Shown here: positions 15,903-24,273 of the stretch, in pieces
How positions within the stretch are numbered: the first letter of the stretch is position 1
Layout: every line of letters starts with the position of its first letter
Assembly (NCBI GenBank): GCA_036506495.1
Contig: DASXRQ010000061.1
Location: 1-60,637, forward strand
Direction: 5' to 3'
Length of the DNA: 60,637 nt
DNA from: DASXRC01 sp036506495
GTDB lineage: Bacteria > Actinomycetota > Actinomycetes > Mycobacteriales > Micromonosporaceae
Made by a program: the position numbers and the translations under genes
The notes under the pieces: model-generated
The model's database searches: none
What the model was told of the DNA's origin: nothing
What the model saw: only the letters and a program-made list of their open reading frames with translations

Positions 15903-17273
15903 ATGGCTGGCACCCCCGATGACCGGCCGGCCGGCGCGACTCGCGCTCCGGGGCCGGAGGACGTGCTCACCGCGGCGGAGGCCGCCCACCTCGCCGCGCG
16001 GCAGATGCCGCCGCCCGACGACGTTCCCGCGTGGTCGCCGGCACCGTCGCAGCCAGCCGACAACCGCGACACGGTACGCCTCCCGCGGCGGCGCCCCGGG
16101 CCAGGCAAGCGACGGCATGCGCCGCTCGCCCTTGCGGCCGCCGTCGCGGCGACCTGGGCGGCGCTGGTCACGTACCTGCCCGTCGCGGTGGTGCTCGGCC
16201 TCGTCCAGTTCGTCGACGGAACGCGCTCGGTCGGCGGCGCCGCCCGGGTGGGCCTCGCCGGTTGGTTGCTCGGACACGGCGTACCGCTGGAGACGCCGAG
16301 TGGTCCGCTGGGGCTGGTACCGCTCACCGTGACCGGCTTCGCCGCGTGGCGGGTGGCACGCGCCGGCGTACACGCCACGCGGGCGATCCGCGCGCGCGAC
16401 AGCGGCTCGCCACGTCGGGCGCTCACCGTCGCGGTCTGTGTCGGCGTCGCGTACGGCATGCTCGGCCTCCTCGCCGGCGCCGTCGTGAACGGTTCGGGCC
16501 CGCCGGTGTCACCCGTCCGCGCCGGCGGGACCTTCGCGGCGTTCGGCACGCTCGCCGCGTTGTCCGGAGCATTGCGCTCGACGGGCGGTCTCGGTCCGGT
16601 CGCGGCGCGCATGCCGATGGCGCTGCGCGACGGGCTGCGCACCGGCGTCGTGGCGGCGCTCGCGATGCTCGGCATCGGTGCGCTGCTCGCCGGTACGGCG
16701 GTCGCCATCGCCGGCGGGGACGCCGCGGACACCATCGCCGCGTACCACACCGGCGTGGCCGGTCAGGCGGGAATCACGCTGGTCTGCCTGGCTTACGCGC
16801 CGAACACGGCGGTCTGGGCCGCGGCGTACGTCATCGGGCCGGGATTCGCGGTCGGCGGTGACACGGTGGTCCGCGCCACCGAGGTCAGCACGGGGGCGCT
16901 GCCGGCGGTGCCGCTCGCCGCCGGGCTGCCCGCCGCACCGCTGGACGGCCCGGCGGCGCTCGTGCTGTGCCTCCCCTTGATTGCTGGCGCCACGGCCGGG
17001 TGGCTGTTGGCCCGCCGCCTGTGCGCGGCGGTGCCGGCACGACGCGGGGGAAGCTGGCGGGCGTTGCTCGGCGCCGCGGTCGTCGCCGGGCCGGTCGCGG
17101 GTGTCCTTCTTGGACTTTCCGCGACCGCCTCCGGTGGTGCGCTCGGGAGCGGTCGGCTCGCCGACGTGGGCCCGGTGGGCTGGCAGGTCGGCACCGTGTC
17201 GTCGGGCGTCCTGGCACTCGGCTCGCTCATCGGCGCGGGGATCGGTTGGGGTGTGCTTCGGCGGCGCGGCTAG
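15903..17273 (+). CDS. DUF6350 multi-pass membrane protein
   Basis: 456 aa. About 90 hydrophilic residues rich in Pro and Arg precede roughly ten hydrophobic segments. The protein matches the DUF6350 membrane family in its place between sucD and purN in actinobacteria; the molecular function is not established and I cannot infer it from motifs. The gene is divergent from the small DUF4190-type gene and ends 39 nt before the other one, which is convergent. The start at 15903 has no strong ribosome-binding site. Confidence 0.75.
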   Translation: MAGTPDDRPAGATRAPGPEDVLTAAEAAHLAARQMPPPDDVPAWSPAPSQPADNRDTVRLPRRRPGPGKRRHAPLALAAAVAATWAALVTYLPVAVVLGLVQFVDGTRSVGGAARVGLAGWLLGHGVPLETPSGPLGLVPLTVTGFAAWRVARAGVHATRAIRARDSGSPRRALTVAVCVGVAYGMLGLLAGAVVNGSGPPVSPVRAGGTFAAFGTLAALSGALRSTGGLGPVAARMPMALRDGLRTGVVAALAMLGIGALLAGTAVAIAGGDAADTIAAYHTGVAGQAGITLVCLAYAPNTAVWAAAYVIGPGFAVGGDTVVRATEVSTGALPAVPLAAGLPAAPLDGPAALVLCLPLIAGATAGWLLARRLCAAVPARRGGSWRALLGAAVVAGPVAGVLLGLSATASGGALGSGRLADVGPVGWQVGTVSSGVLALGSLIGAGIGWGVLRRRG

Positions 17274-17312
17274 CGATGGTGGTCACGACCGTCCACGGTG
17301 GACAGGAGGATG

Positions 17313-17690
17313 TCAATACGGAGTCACGTCCTGCTGGACGTCGTGGAACCGGTCGGTGAAGCTGAACGCGCCGAGGCACAGTGCCAGCACGCCGAGGGTG
17401 ACGCCGATCCAGCCAAGGATGGGCATGGTCGCCTGACCGCGACGCACCCGCTGGATGTGGAGGAACCCGAGCACCATGGCGGGCACGCCGCCGAGCAGCG
17501 GCGCCCCGTCTAGCCAGGGGCAGCAGCAGCAGCCCACCCCGACGATGCCGAACAGGACGGATAGCAGGCCGAGCGGATTGCTTCGGCCACCCATGCGGAC
17601 GACCCGGCCCGACTGTCGGCCGGGCGGCGCACCGCTGCCGCCGCCGGGCGGTGGTGGCGGGGGTGGCGGCGGCGCCGCGCTGTCGGACAC
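17313..17690 (-). CDS. DUF4190-type membrane protein with polyproline head
   Basis: 125 aa. The N-terminal third is low complexity with nine consecutive prolines and Gly-rich sequence. Two TM segments follow, the first with an unusual CCCC cluster (VGVGCCCCPWL). The GTG at 17690 follows GGGAG by 7 nt; an extension to 17774 would overlap the purN start and is not favoured. It is a paralogue in layout of the 83-aa gene on the far side of DUF6350. Function is unknown. Confidence 0.72.
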   Translation of the reverse strand: MSDSAAPPPPPPPPPGGGSGAPPGRQSGRVVRMGGRSNPLGLLSVLFGIVGVGCCCCPWLDGAPLLGGVPAMVLGFLHIQRVRRGQATMPILGWIGVTLGVLALCLGAFSFTDRFHDVQQDVTPY

Positions 17691-17752
17691 GGGCGGGCTC
17701 CCTCGGTCGTACGGTCGCTTGCCCCTAATATCCGACGAAGGCCGCCGAACGG

Positions 17753-17758
17753 TAGGGT
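17753..17758 (+). promoter_or_regulatory. -10-like hexamer of a leaderless start (purN)
   Basis: TAGGGT, then 6 nt, then the GTG of purN at 17765. No Shine-Dalgarno is present in the short gap. Confidence 0.5.
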
Positions 17759-17764
17759 CATTCC

Positions 17765-18427
17765 GTGGATTCACCGGCCCCGCCAGCCCGGCGCACGCAG
17801 CCAGCGGCTGCTCGGGATGGCGGACCCGCCCGCCTCGTCGTACTGATATCCGGAGCCGGAACCAACCTGGCGGCGCTGCTTGATGCGTGCGCCGATCCCG
17901 CGTACGGCGCCGAGGTGGTCGCCGTCGGCTCGGACCGTCCCGGCGCCGCCGGCCTGGATCGCGCCGCCAGAGCCGGCGTGCCAGCGTTTGTCGACGAGGT
18001 CAGGTCGTATCCGGACCGGGACGCGTGGGATCGGGCGCTGACCGCGCACGTCGCCGAGCACAAGCCCGATCTCGTCATCTCCACCGGATTTCTCAAGCTC
18101 GTGGGTGCGGACTTCCTGGCCGCGTTCGGCGACCGGTACCTCAACACGCACAACGCGCTGCTGCCCGCGTTCCCGGGCATCCACGGGCCTCGGGACGCCC
18201 TCGCGTACGGCGTGAAGATCGCCGGCGCGACCCTGTTCTTCGTCGACGCCGGTGTGGACACGGGGCCCATCGTCGCCCAGGTGGCCGTCGCCGTGCACGA
18301 CGACGACACCGAGGACAGCCTGACCGAGCGGATCAAGGTGGCGGAGCGGCGTCAGCTCGTCGAGCAGGTCGGTCGCCTGGTCCGCGAGGGATGGACCATC
18401 ACCGGCAGAAAGGTCACCATCCCGTGA
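17765..18427 (+). CDS. purN: Phosphoribosylglycinamide formyltransferase
   Basis: Transfers a formyl group from 10-formyl-tetrahydrofolate to GAR in purine synthesis. 220 aa including a ~20-residue N-terminal extension before the conserved core LVVLISGAGTNLAALL. The catalytic block NTHNALLPAFPG (Asn127, His129) and VDTGPIV with the catalytic Asp are present. The GTG start lies 6 nt after a -10-like hexamer. The stop overlaps the purH start (GTGA), so the two are translationally coupled. The folate substrate links it to folD 2.3 kb downstream. Confidence 0.94.
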   Translation: MDSPAPPARRTQPAAARDGGPARLVVLISGAGTNLAALLDACADPAYGAEVVAVGSDRPGAAGLDRAARAGVPAFVDEVRSYPDRDAWDRALTAHVAEHKPDLVISTGFLKLVGADFLAAFGDRYLNTHNALLPAFPGIHGPRDALAYGVKIAGATLFFVDAGVDTGPIVAQVAVAVHDDDTEDSLTERIKVAERRQLVEQVGRLVREGWTITGRKVTIP

Positions 18428-19998
18428 GCGAGCGCGGCGAGGGTCGGCGGCGCATCAGGCGCGCGCTGGTCAGCGTGTACGACAAGACCGGACTGACCGA
18501 CCTCGCCCGCACGCTGCATGCGGCCGGCGTCGAGATCGTGTCCACGGGGTCGACCGCGGCGGCGATCGAGGCGGCCGGTGTGCCGGTGACCCGGGTGGAG
18601 GAGCTGACCGGCTTCCCCGAGATCCTCGATGGGCGGGTCAAGACGCTGCACCCCAACGTGCACGCCGCGCTCCTCGCCGACCTGCGGCTCGACTCGCACG
18701 CCGCGCAGCTCGCCGAGCTCGGCATCGCGCCGTTCGACCTGCTCGTCTCGAACCTGTACCCGTTCCAGCAGACGGTCGCGTCCGGCGCCAGCCGCGACGA
18801 GTGCGTCGAGCAGATCGACATCGGCGGCCCGGCGATGGTCCGCGCGGCTGCGAAGAACCACGAGTCGGTGGCGGTGGTGACGTCGGTTTCGGCGTACCCC
18901 CTCGTGATGGCCGCCCTCGAGGGCGGCGGCACGACGCTGGCGCAGCGCCGGGCTCTCGCGGCCCTGGCCTTCGCGGACATCGCCGAGTACGACGTCGCCG
19001 TCGCCGAATGGTTCGCCCGCGAGCTGGACCCGAACGAGGAGCCGTGGCCCGGGTTCGCCGGGCTCACGCTGCGGCGGGCGGAGGTGCTGCGGTACGGCGA
19101 AAACCCGCACCAGGCTGCGGCGCTGTACGCGGATCCGGCCGGAGCGCCGGGGCTCGCCCAGGCGAGACAGGTGCACGGCAAACAGATGTCGTACAACAAC
19201 TACGTCGACGCGGACGCCGCGTGGCGGGCGGTGCACGACTTCGGCCCCGACGTTGCCACGGTGGCGATCGTCAAGCATGCCAACCCATGCGGCATCGCGA
19301 TCGGCGCGGACGTCGCCGATGCACACCGCAAGGCGTACGCGTGCGATCCGGTGTCCGCATTCGGAGGCGTCATCGCGGTCAACGCCGAGGTGACTGTTGA
19401 CCTTGCAAAGCAGTTGACCGATGTCTTCACCGAGGTGATCGTTGCACCCTCCTATGTGGACGATGCCCGGACCGTCCTGAGCGCGCGGAAGGGACTTCGC
19501 ATCCTGGTCGCGGCGCCCTGGCGGCCGCCACCCGTAGAGTTCCGGCAGGTATCTGGTGGCGTACTGATGCAGACCCGGGATGCCGTCGACGCACCGGGCG
19601 ACGATCCAGCGGCCTGGCGGCTGGTCGCCGGCGAGCCCGCGTCCGCCGAGACGCTGCGTGACCTCGTGTTCGCGTGGCGGGCGGTCCGGGCCGTCAAGTC
19701 CAACGCGATTCTGCTCGCCGCGGACGGTGCCACCGTGGGGATCGGCATGGGTCAGGTCAACCGGGTGGACTCGGCCCGGCTCGCGGTGGCCCGCGCGGGA
19801 GCCGCACGGGCGCGCGGCGCGGTCGCCGCGTCCGACGCGTTCTTCCCGTTTCCGGACGGCCTTCAGGTGCTCATCGACGCCGGTGTCCAAGCCGTGGTCC
19901 AGCCCGGCGGCTCCGTGCGCGACGAGGAGGTGATCGCCGCGGCCGATGCCGCCGGCGTCACGCTGTACCTCACCGGCACCCGGCATTTCTTCCACTGA
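18424..19998 (+). CDS. purH: Bifunctional AICAR formyltransferase / IMP cyclohydrolase
   Basis: Catalyses the last two steps to IMP. 524 aa, normal length. The N-terminal MGS-like cyclohydrolase domain starts RRALVSVYDKTGL, with STGST and GFPEILDGRVKTLHP. The C-terminal transformylase domain includes RYGENPHQAAALY, GKQMSYNNYVDADAAW and KHANPCG, where the lysine and histidine act in catalysis. It ends LTGTRHFFH as expected. The GTG at 18424 overlaps purN; the frame is open far upstream inside purN, but that part is not homologous. Confidence 0.96.
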   Translation: MSERGEGRRRIRRALVSVYDKTGLTDLARTLHAAGVEIVSTGSTAAAIEAAGVPVTRVEELTGFPEILDGRVKTLHPNVHAALLADLRLDSHAAQLAELGIAPFDLLVSNLYPFQQTVASGASRDECVEQIDIGGPAMVRAAAKNHESVAVVTSVSAYPLVMAALEGGGTTLAQRRALAALAFADIAEYDVAVAEWFARELDPNEEPWPGFAGLTLRRAEVLRYGENPHQAAALYADPAGAPGLAQARQVHGKQMSYNNYVDADAAWRAVHDFGPDVATVAIVKHANPCGIAIGADVADAHRKAYACDPVSAFGGVIAVNAEVTVDLAKQLTDVFTEVIVAPSYVDDARTVLSARKGLRILVAAPWRPPPVEFRQVSGGVLMQTRDAVDAPGDDPAAWRLVAGEPASAETLRDLVFAWRAVRAVKSNAILLAADGATVGIGMGQVNRVDSARLAVARAGAARARGAVAASDAFFPFPDGLQVLIDAGVQAVVQPGGSVRDEEVIAAADAAGVTLYLTGTRHFFH

Positions 19999-20019
19999 GC
20001 GACGGGCGGACGGGGCGCC

Positions 20020-20613
20020 GTGGACCATCGGGTGGGCGAGCGGATCATCGGCGAGGACTGGGCGCTCGACGAGCTGTCCGGAGTGCACTTCGAGGAGTGC
20101 GAGTTCTCCGATGTCGACCTTACCGAGGCGGTGCTCGTCGGCTGCGGGTTCACCGAGTGCCAGTTCGGCAACGTCAGGTTCAACGCCGCCGAGCTGACCC
20201 GGTGCGCACTGCTGCGGTGCTCGATCCGGCGCTGTTCGTTCTTCGACGCGCGGCTGACCGACTGCAAGCTGACCGGCACGCAGTTCGAGGAGTGCGAGCT
20301 GCTGCCGCTGCACGTCTCCGGTGGCGACTGGTCGTTCGTCGCCCTGCGGGGCCAGAACCTGACCGGTGTATCGCTCGCGCGGCTGCGGCTACGGGAGGCC
20401 GACCTGACGGAGGCGAACCTGAGCCGGGCCGACCTGACCGGTGCGGATCTCGGGTCCGCCCGGCTGCACCACACCACGCTTCGGGACGCGGACCTGCGCG
20501 GCGCCGACCTCACCGGCGTGGCGCTCCGCGGCGTCGATCTGACGGGGGTACGCCTCGATCTGGCCCAGGCGGCGCTCGTGGCCCAGGCGTACGGCGCCCG
20601 CGTGGAGCCGTAG
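20020..20613 (+). CDS. Pentapeptide repeat protein
   Basis: 197 aa, start GTG 21 nt after purH. From about residue 18 to 190 the chain is a run of pentapeptide repeats of the A(D/N)LXX kind (for example ADLTEANLSRADLTGADL), predicted to form a right-handed quadrilateral beta-helix. Many repeats in the first half carry Cys in the central positions (FEECEFSDV, GCGFTECQFG), typical of the MCBG/Qnr-like group. Some such proteins protect DNA gyrase from quinolones or toxins, but this cannot be assigned here. It is probably cotranscribed with purNH. Confidence 0.88.
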   Translation: MDHRVGERIIGEDWALDELSGVHFEECEFSDVDLTEAVLVGCGFTECQFGNVRFNAAELTRCALLRCSIRRCSFFDARLTDCKLTGTQFEECELLPLHVSGGDWSFVALRGQNLTGVSLARLRLREADLTEANLSRADLTGADLGSARLHHTTLRDADLRGADLTGVALRGVDLTGVRLDLAQAALVAQAYGARVEP

Positions 20614-20722
20614 CGTCGGCCGTAGCGTCGTCCAACCCGCCCATCCGGCCGGTCGGGGCTGGCTAGAGTTGCGACACGGGAGACCTGTGCGGCGGATGCC
20701 GGCGGATACCGGAGGGGGCCCA

Positions 20723-21610
20723 GTGACGGCGACGGTGCTGGACGGCAAGGCGACAGCCGCGACCATCAAGGATGAGCTGCGCCAGCGCGTGAAGGCGCTC
20801 GCCGAGCGGGGCATCGTTCCCGGGCTCGGCACCGTGCTGGTCGGCGATGACCCGGGCTCACGCGCGTACGTCGACGGCAAGCACCGGGACTGCGCGGAGG
20901 TCGGCATCGCGTCGATCCGTCGGGAGCTGCCGTCGAGCGCGACCCAGGACGACGTAGAAGCCGTCGTCGCCGAGCTCAACGCCGACCCGTCGTGCCACGG
21001 CTACATCGTCCAACTTCCGATGCCGCGCCACCTCGACACCCAGCGCGTTCTCGAGCGGATCGATCCGGCGAAGGACGCGGACGGCCTGCACCCGATCAAC
21101 CTCGGCCGGCTTGTTCTCGGCTACGAGGGACCGCTGCCCTGCACGCCCCGCGGCATTGTGGAGCTGCTGCGCCGGTTCCGCGTACCGATCGCCGGCGCGG
21201 ACGTCACGGTGATTGGCCGCGGGACCACGGTTGGACGCCCGTTGGGCCTGCTGCTGACCCGACGCAGCGAGAACGCGACCGTCACTCTGTGCCACACCGG
21301 TACCCGGAATCTCGCCGCCCACACCCGTCGGGCGGACATCGTGGTGGTCGCGGCTGGGCTCCCCGGTCTGATTACCCGCGAGATGATCCGGCCGGGCGCG
21401 GCGGTCGTCGACGTGGGGCTCACCCGCGTGGTGGGCGACGACGGCAAGGGCCGGTACACGGGAGACGTGGCGCCCGAGGTGGCCGAGGTGGCCGGTTACC
21501 TCGCGCCCGTGCCCGGCGGTGTCGGCCTGATGACCCGGGCCATGCTGCTGACCAACGTCGTTGAGCTGACCGAGCGCGCCGCGGGCCGACTGAGCGCGCC
21601 CACGGGCTGA
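20723..21610 (+). CDS. folD: Methylenetetrahydrofolate dehydrogenase / methenyl-THF cyclohydrolase
   Basis: Interconverts one-carbon folates and supplies 10-formyl-THF, the cofactor used by PurN and PurH. 295 aa. Catalytic motif RAYVDGKH (Tyr49, Lys53), then VQLPMPRHL and PCTPRGIVELL, and the NADP-binding block VTVIGRGTTVGRPLGLLL. It ends with PVPGGVGLMTRAMLLTN. The GTG at 20723 follows GGAGGGGG, so the in-frame extension to 20669 was rejected. TAGAGT at 20664-20669 may be its -10 box. Confidence 0.95.
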   Translation: MTATVLDGKATAATIKDELRQRVKALAERGIVPGLGTVLVGDDPGSRAYVDGKHRDCAEVGIASIRRELPSSATQDDVEAVVAELNADPSCHGYIVQLPMPRHLDTQRVLERIDPAKDADGLHPINLGRLVLGYEGPLPCTPRGIVELLRRFRVPIAGADVTVIGRGTTVGRPLGLLLTRRSENATVTLCHTGTRNLAAHTRRADIVVVAAGLPGLITREMIRPGAAVVDVGLTRVVGDDGKGRYTGDVAPEVAEVAGYLAPVPGGVGLMTRAMLLTNVVELTERAAGRLSAPTG

Positions 21611-21672
21611 CCGCGCGGCACCGCCGGGTGCCACGGCGCCGACCCGGCCGGTCGAGCCGGATCCGGCCGCGT

Positions 21673-21678
21673 TATGGT
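21673..21678 (+). promoter_or_regulatory. -10-like hexamer before mdh
   Basis: TATGGT lies 38 nt before the mdh ATG, leaving room for a normal leader with GGGAG. No clear -35 element. Confidence 0.35.
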
Positions 21679-21716
21679 GCGCTTCGTCCCCAAGGGCAGT
21701 CACCGGGAGTTCACTC

Positions 21717-22667
21717 ATGGCCAAGAAGGTCACCGTCGTCGGCGCCGGCTTCTACGGCTCGACGACCGCGCAGCGCCTCGCCGAGTACGGAATCTTCGAC
21801 ACCGTCGTGCTCACCGACATCGTTGAGGGCAAGCCCGAGGGCCTGGCCCTGGACCTCAACCAGTCTCGTCCCATCGAGGGCTTCGAGACCCGCGTCGTCG
21901 GTCAGACGACCGGGCCGAGCGGCGAGGGTTACGAGGTCATCGAGGGCTCCGACATCGTCGTCATCACCGCCGGCCTACCCCGCAAGCCGGGCATGAGTCG
22001 GATGGACCTGCTCGGCGTCAACGCCAAGATCGTCCGTCAGGTGTCGGAGAACGTCGCGAAATTCGCCCCCAACTCCGTCGTCGTCGTCGTGTCCAACCCG
22101 CTGGACGAGATGACCGCGCTGACCCAGATCGCCACCCAGTTCCCCAGGAACCGCGTCATGGGCCAGGCTGGCATGCTCGACACCGCGCGGTTCACGCACT
22201 TCGTCGCCGAGACGCTCACCGTCCCGGTGGCGTCCGTGCAGACCCTCACGCTCGGCTCGCACGGCGACACGATGGTGCCGGTGCCGTCGCGGTGCACTGT
22301 AGACGGTAAGCCGCTGTCCGAGGTGCTGCCGGCGGACAAGATCGAGGAGCTGGTCGTACGCACCCGCAACGGCGGTGCCGAGGTCGTGGCGTTGCTCAAG
22401 ACGGGCTCGGCGTACTACGCCCCGTCGGCCGCGGCCGCCCGGATGGCGCGGGCCGTCGCCGAAGACTCCGGGGCGGTCATGCCGGTCTGTGCGTGGGTGG
22501 ACGGGGAGTACGGCATCTCCGGGGTCTACCTCGGCGTCGAGGCGGAGATCGGCGCCACCGGCGTCAAGCGCGTCGTCGAGACCAACCTGACTGAGGCCGA
22601 ACTGGCCGGCCTGAAGGAGGCCGCCGCCGCGGTCCGCGCCAAGCAGGCGGACGTCGCCGACCTCTAG
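21717..22667 (+). CDS. mdh: Malate dehydrogenase (LDH-like, NAD-dependent)
   Basis: Oxidises malate to oxaloacetate in the TCA cycle. 316 aa. The Rossmann motif VVGAGFYGST is at residues 7-16. The substrate loop GLPRKPGMSRMDLL carries Arg89, the residue that selects malate over lactate. SNPLDEM and the catalytic His182 in GSHGDTMVP are intact. This is the bacterial LDH-like MalDH type rather than the ~329-aa type of many actinobacteria. ung begins 2 nt after its stop. Confidence 0.94.
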   Translation: MAKKVTVVGAGFYGSTTAQRLAEYGIFDTVVLTDIVEGKPEGLALDLNQSRPIEGFETRVVGQTTGPSGEGYEVIEGSDIVVITAGLPRKPGMSRMDLLGVNAKIVRQVSENVAKFAPNSVVVVVSNPLDEMTALTQIATQFPRNRVMGQAGMLDTARFTHFVAETLTVPVASVQTLTLGSHGDTMVPVPSRCTVDGKPLSEVLPADKIEELVVRTRNGGAEVVALLKTGSAYYAPSAAAARMARAVAEDSGAVMPVCAWVDGEYGISGVYLGVEAEIGATGVKRVVETNLTEAELAGLKEAAAAVRAKQADVADL

Positions 22668-22669
22668 TC

Positions 22670-23350
22670 GTGGACCTTCTGGAGCGGCTGCCCGCCGACT
22701 GGCGTGACGCGATGAAGCCGCACCTTGATCCGGAGGTCGTCGCCTCGCTCGGCGAGTTCGTCGACTCGGATTACGCCCGGCACGTGGTCTACCCGCCGCG
22801 GGACGACCTGTTCCGGGCGTTCCGGCTCTGCCCGCTCGACCGGGCCAGGGTGCTGATCCTGGGTCAGGATCCGTACCACCGGGAGGGCCAGGCACACGGA
22901 CTCAGCTTCAGCGTGCGGCCCGGCGTGGCGATCCCGCCCTCGCTGCGCAACATCTTCCGGGAACTGGCCGACGATCTGGGCTGCCCGCCTCCGGTCGACG
23001 GGGACCTGACCCGGTGGGCGGCTCAGGGCGTACTGCTGCTCAACGCGGTCCTGACCGTGCGCGGCGGTGCTCCCGCGTCGCACGCCGGCCGCGGTTGGGA
23101 GCACGTCACGGACGCGGCGATCCGGGCGCTGGACGCGAAGCCGAGCCGCGTGGTGTTCGTGCTGTGGGGCGGGTACGCCCGCCGGAAGGCAGCGCTCGTG
23201 TCGGGCCCGCAACACGTTGTGCTCGAGGCCGGCCATCCGAGCCCGATGAACGTCGGAGGCTTCCGTGGCTGTCGCCACTTCGGCGCGGTCAACGCCGCGC
23301 TGCGCGAGGCCGGCCTCGTGGAGATCTCCTGGGCGGCGGCTACACCCTGA
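22670..23350 (+). CDS. ung: Uracil-DNA glycosylase, family 1
   Basis: Removes uracil from DNA in base-excision repair. 226 aa. Motif 1 GQDPYH has the catalytic Asp67, followed by AHGLSFSV for uracil recognition. Motif 2 is GHPSPMN near residue 188, where family members usually read HPSPLS, a mild variation after the catalytic His. Starts with GTG 2 nt after mdh, so it is probably cotranscribed with it. Its 3' end overlaps the convergent MBL gene by 11 nt. A second, unrelated family-5 UDG occurs at 53888. Confidence 0.94.
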   Translation: MDLLERLPADWRDAMKPHLDPEVVASLGEFVDSDYARHVVYPPRDDLFRAFRLCPLDRARVLILGQDPYHREGQAHGLSFSVRPGVAIPPSLRNIFRELADDLGCPPPVDGDLTRWAAQGVLLLNAVLTVRGGAPASHAGRGWEHVTDAAIRALDAKPSRVVFVLWGGYARRKAALVSGPQHVVLEAGHPSPMNVGGFRGCRHFGAVNAALREAGLVEISWAAATP

Positions 23351-24137
23351 CGAACGGCTCGGCCAGGTGCGCGGTGGCGAGCGTCCCGCCGCTCGTGGCC
23401 AGGTAGTCCAGGAGTTTGGTACGCGACGCGCGGGCCGCGTCCGGGTCCATCTCGCCCGCGTACCGGACGTCGGGCTCGAGCAGCTGGATGGCGTGCACGA
23501 GCAGGTCTCCGGTGAAGACGAGGAGGCCGTCCGGTGTGTCGAGCTTGACCGACTGGTGACCCGGCGTGTGTCCGGGCGTGGCCACGACCCGCAACCCGGA
23601 GCCGAGCCAGCGTTCACCGTTGACCGTGGCGAGCTGGCCGCTCGCGCGGAGCGGGGCGATGACCGAATCGACCAGCGCCGGGTTGATGCGGCCTATCTCG
23701 GACAGCTCGGTGCCCTGCAGCAGATAGGTCGCGTTCCGGAAGTACGCCGCGCCGCCGGTCACCGCCCACCCGACGTGGTCGGTGTGCAGGTGCGTCAGCA
23801 CGACGGTCTTGACGTCGTCCGGCCGGATGTCGGCCGCGGCCAGCTCGTCGGGCAGCCGGCCCGGCACCGGGGCCCACGTGGCGGCGGGCGAGTCGGCCGC
23901 GCCGATCCCCGCGTCGACGATGATCACCGTGCCGTCGTCGAGGCGGATCGCGAAGCAGCGGAACCGCAGCAGCCACTCGCCGCCGGCGGTCACGGCTCCC
24001 GGGTCGTACGCGTCCGCCCGGCGCCACTGCTCCGGGGTCGAGCCGGGAAACGCTTCCGTACGCGATTGGTAGAACGGGCCGGCACCATCGTCGAGCGCGA
24101 TGACACTCATCCCGCCGAACACGCGGCTCACGGGCAT
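23340..24137 (-). CDS. MBL-fold metallo-hydrolase
   Basis: 265 aa metallo-beta-lactamase fold hydrolase. The zinc motif THLHTDHVGW is near residue 113, with a further PGHTPGHQS and FTGDLLVHAIQ as third and fourth metal-binding blocks, so the dinuclear site looks complete. The layout resembles the AttM/AiiA-like and glyoxalase-II-like group; a lactonase is possible but not provable. The start at 24137 is chosen at MPVSRVFGG; a longer frame to 24188 exists and no strong ribosome-binding site decides. It is divergent from icd. Confidence 0.82.
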   Translation of the reverse strand: MPVSRVFGGMSVIALDDGAGPFYQSRTEAFPGSTPEQWRRADAYDPGAVTAGGEWLLRFRCFAIRLDDGTVIIVDAGIGAADSPAATWAPVPGRLPDELAAADIRPDDVKTVVLTHLHTDHVGWAVTGGAAYFRNATYLLQGTELSEIGRINPALVDSVIAPLRASGQLATVNGERWLGSGLRVVATPGHTPGHQSVKLDTPDGLLVFTGDLLVHAIQLLEPDVRYAGEMDPDAARASRTKLLDYLATSGGTLATAHLAEPFVRV

Positions 24138-24273
24138 GTCCCGATGGTCCCACCGCCCGCAGTCGATTGGGGACCGTCGCGACCGCATTCGGCACGTCGT
24201 CCCGAGTGGGCTCGGCCCGCGGCGTCCAGTACGCTCGTACTGCTATCGCGGGACACCGAAGGGAGCGCCGGTC

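Noticed and set aside
17887..18423. N-terminal extension of purH inside purN
   Set aside because: Out-of-frame reading of purN; PurH domain starts just after the GTG at 18424.
22073..22090. CAACTCCGTCGTCGTC in mdh as a further palindrome copy
   Set aside because: Only the left arm matches; it is ordinary coding sequence for NSVVVV.
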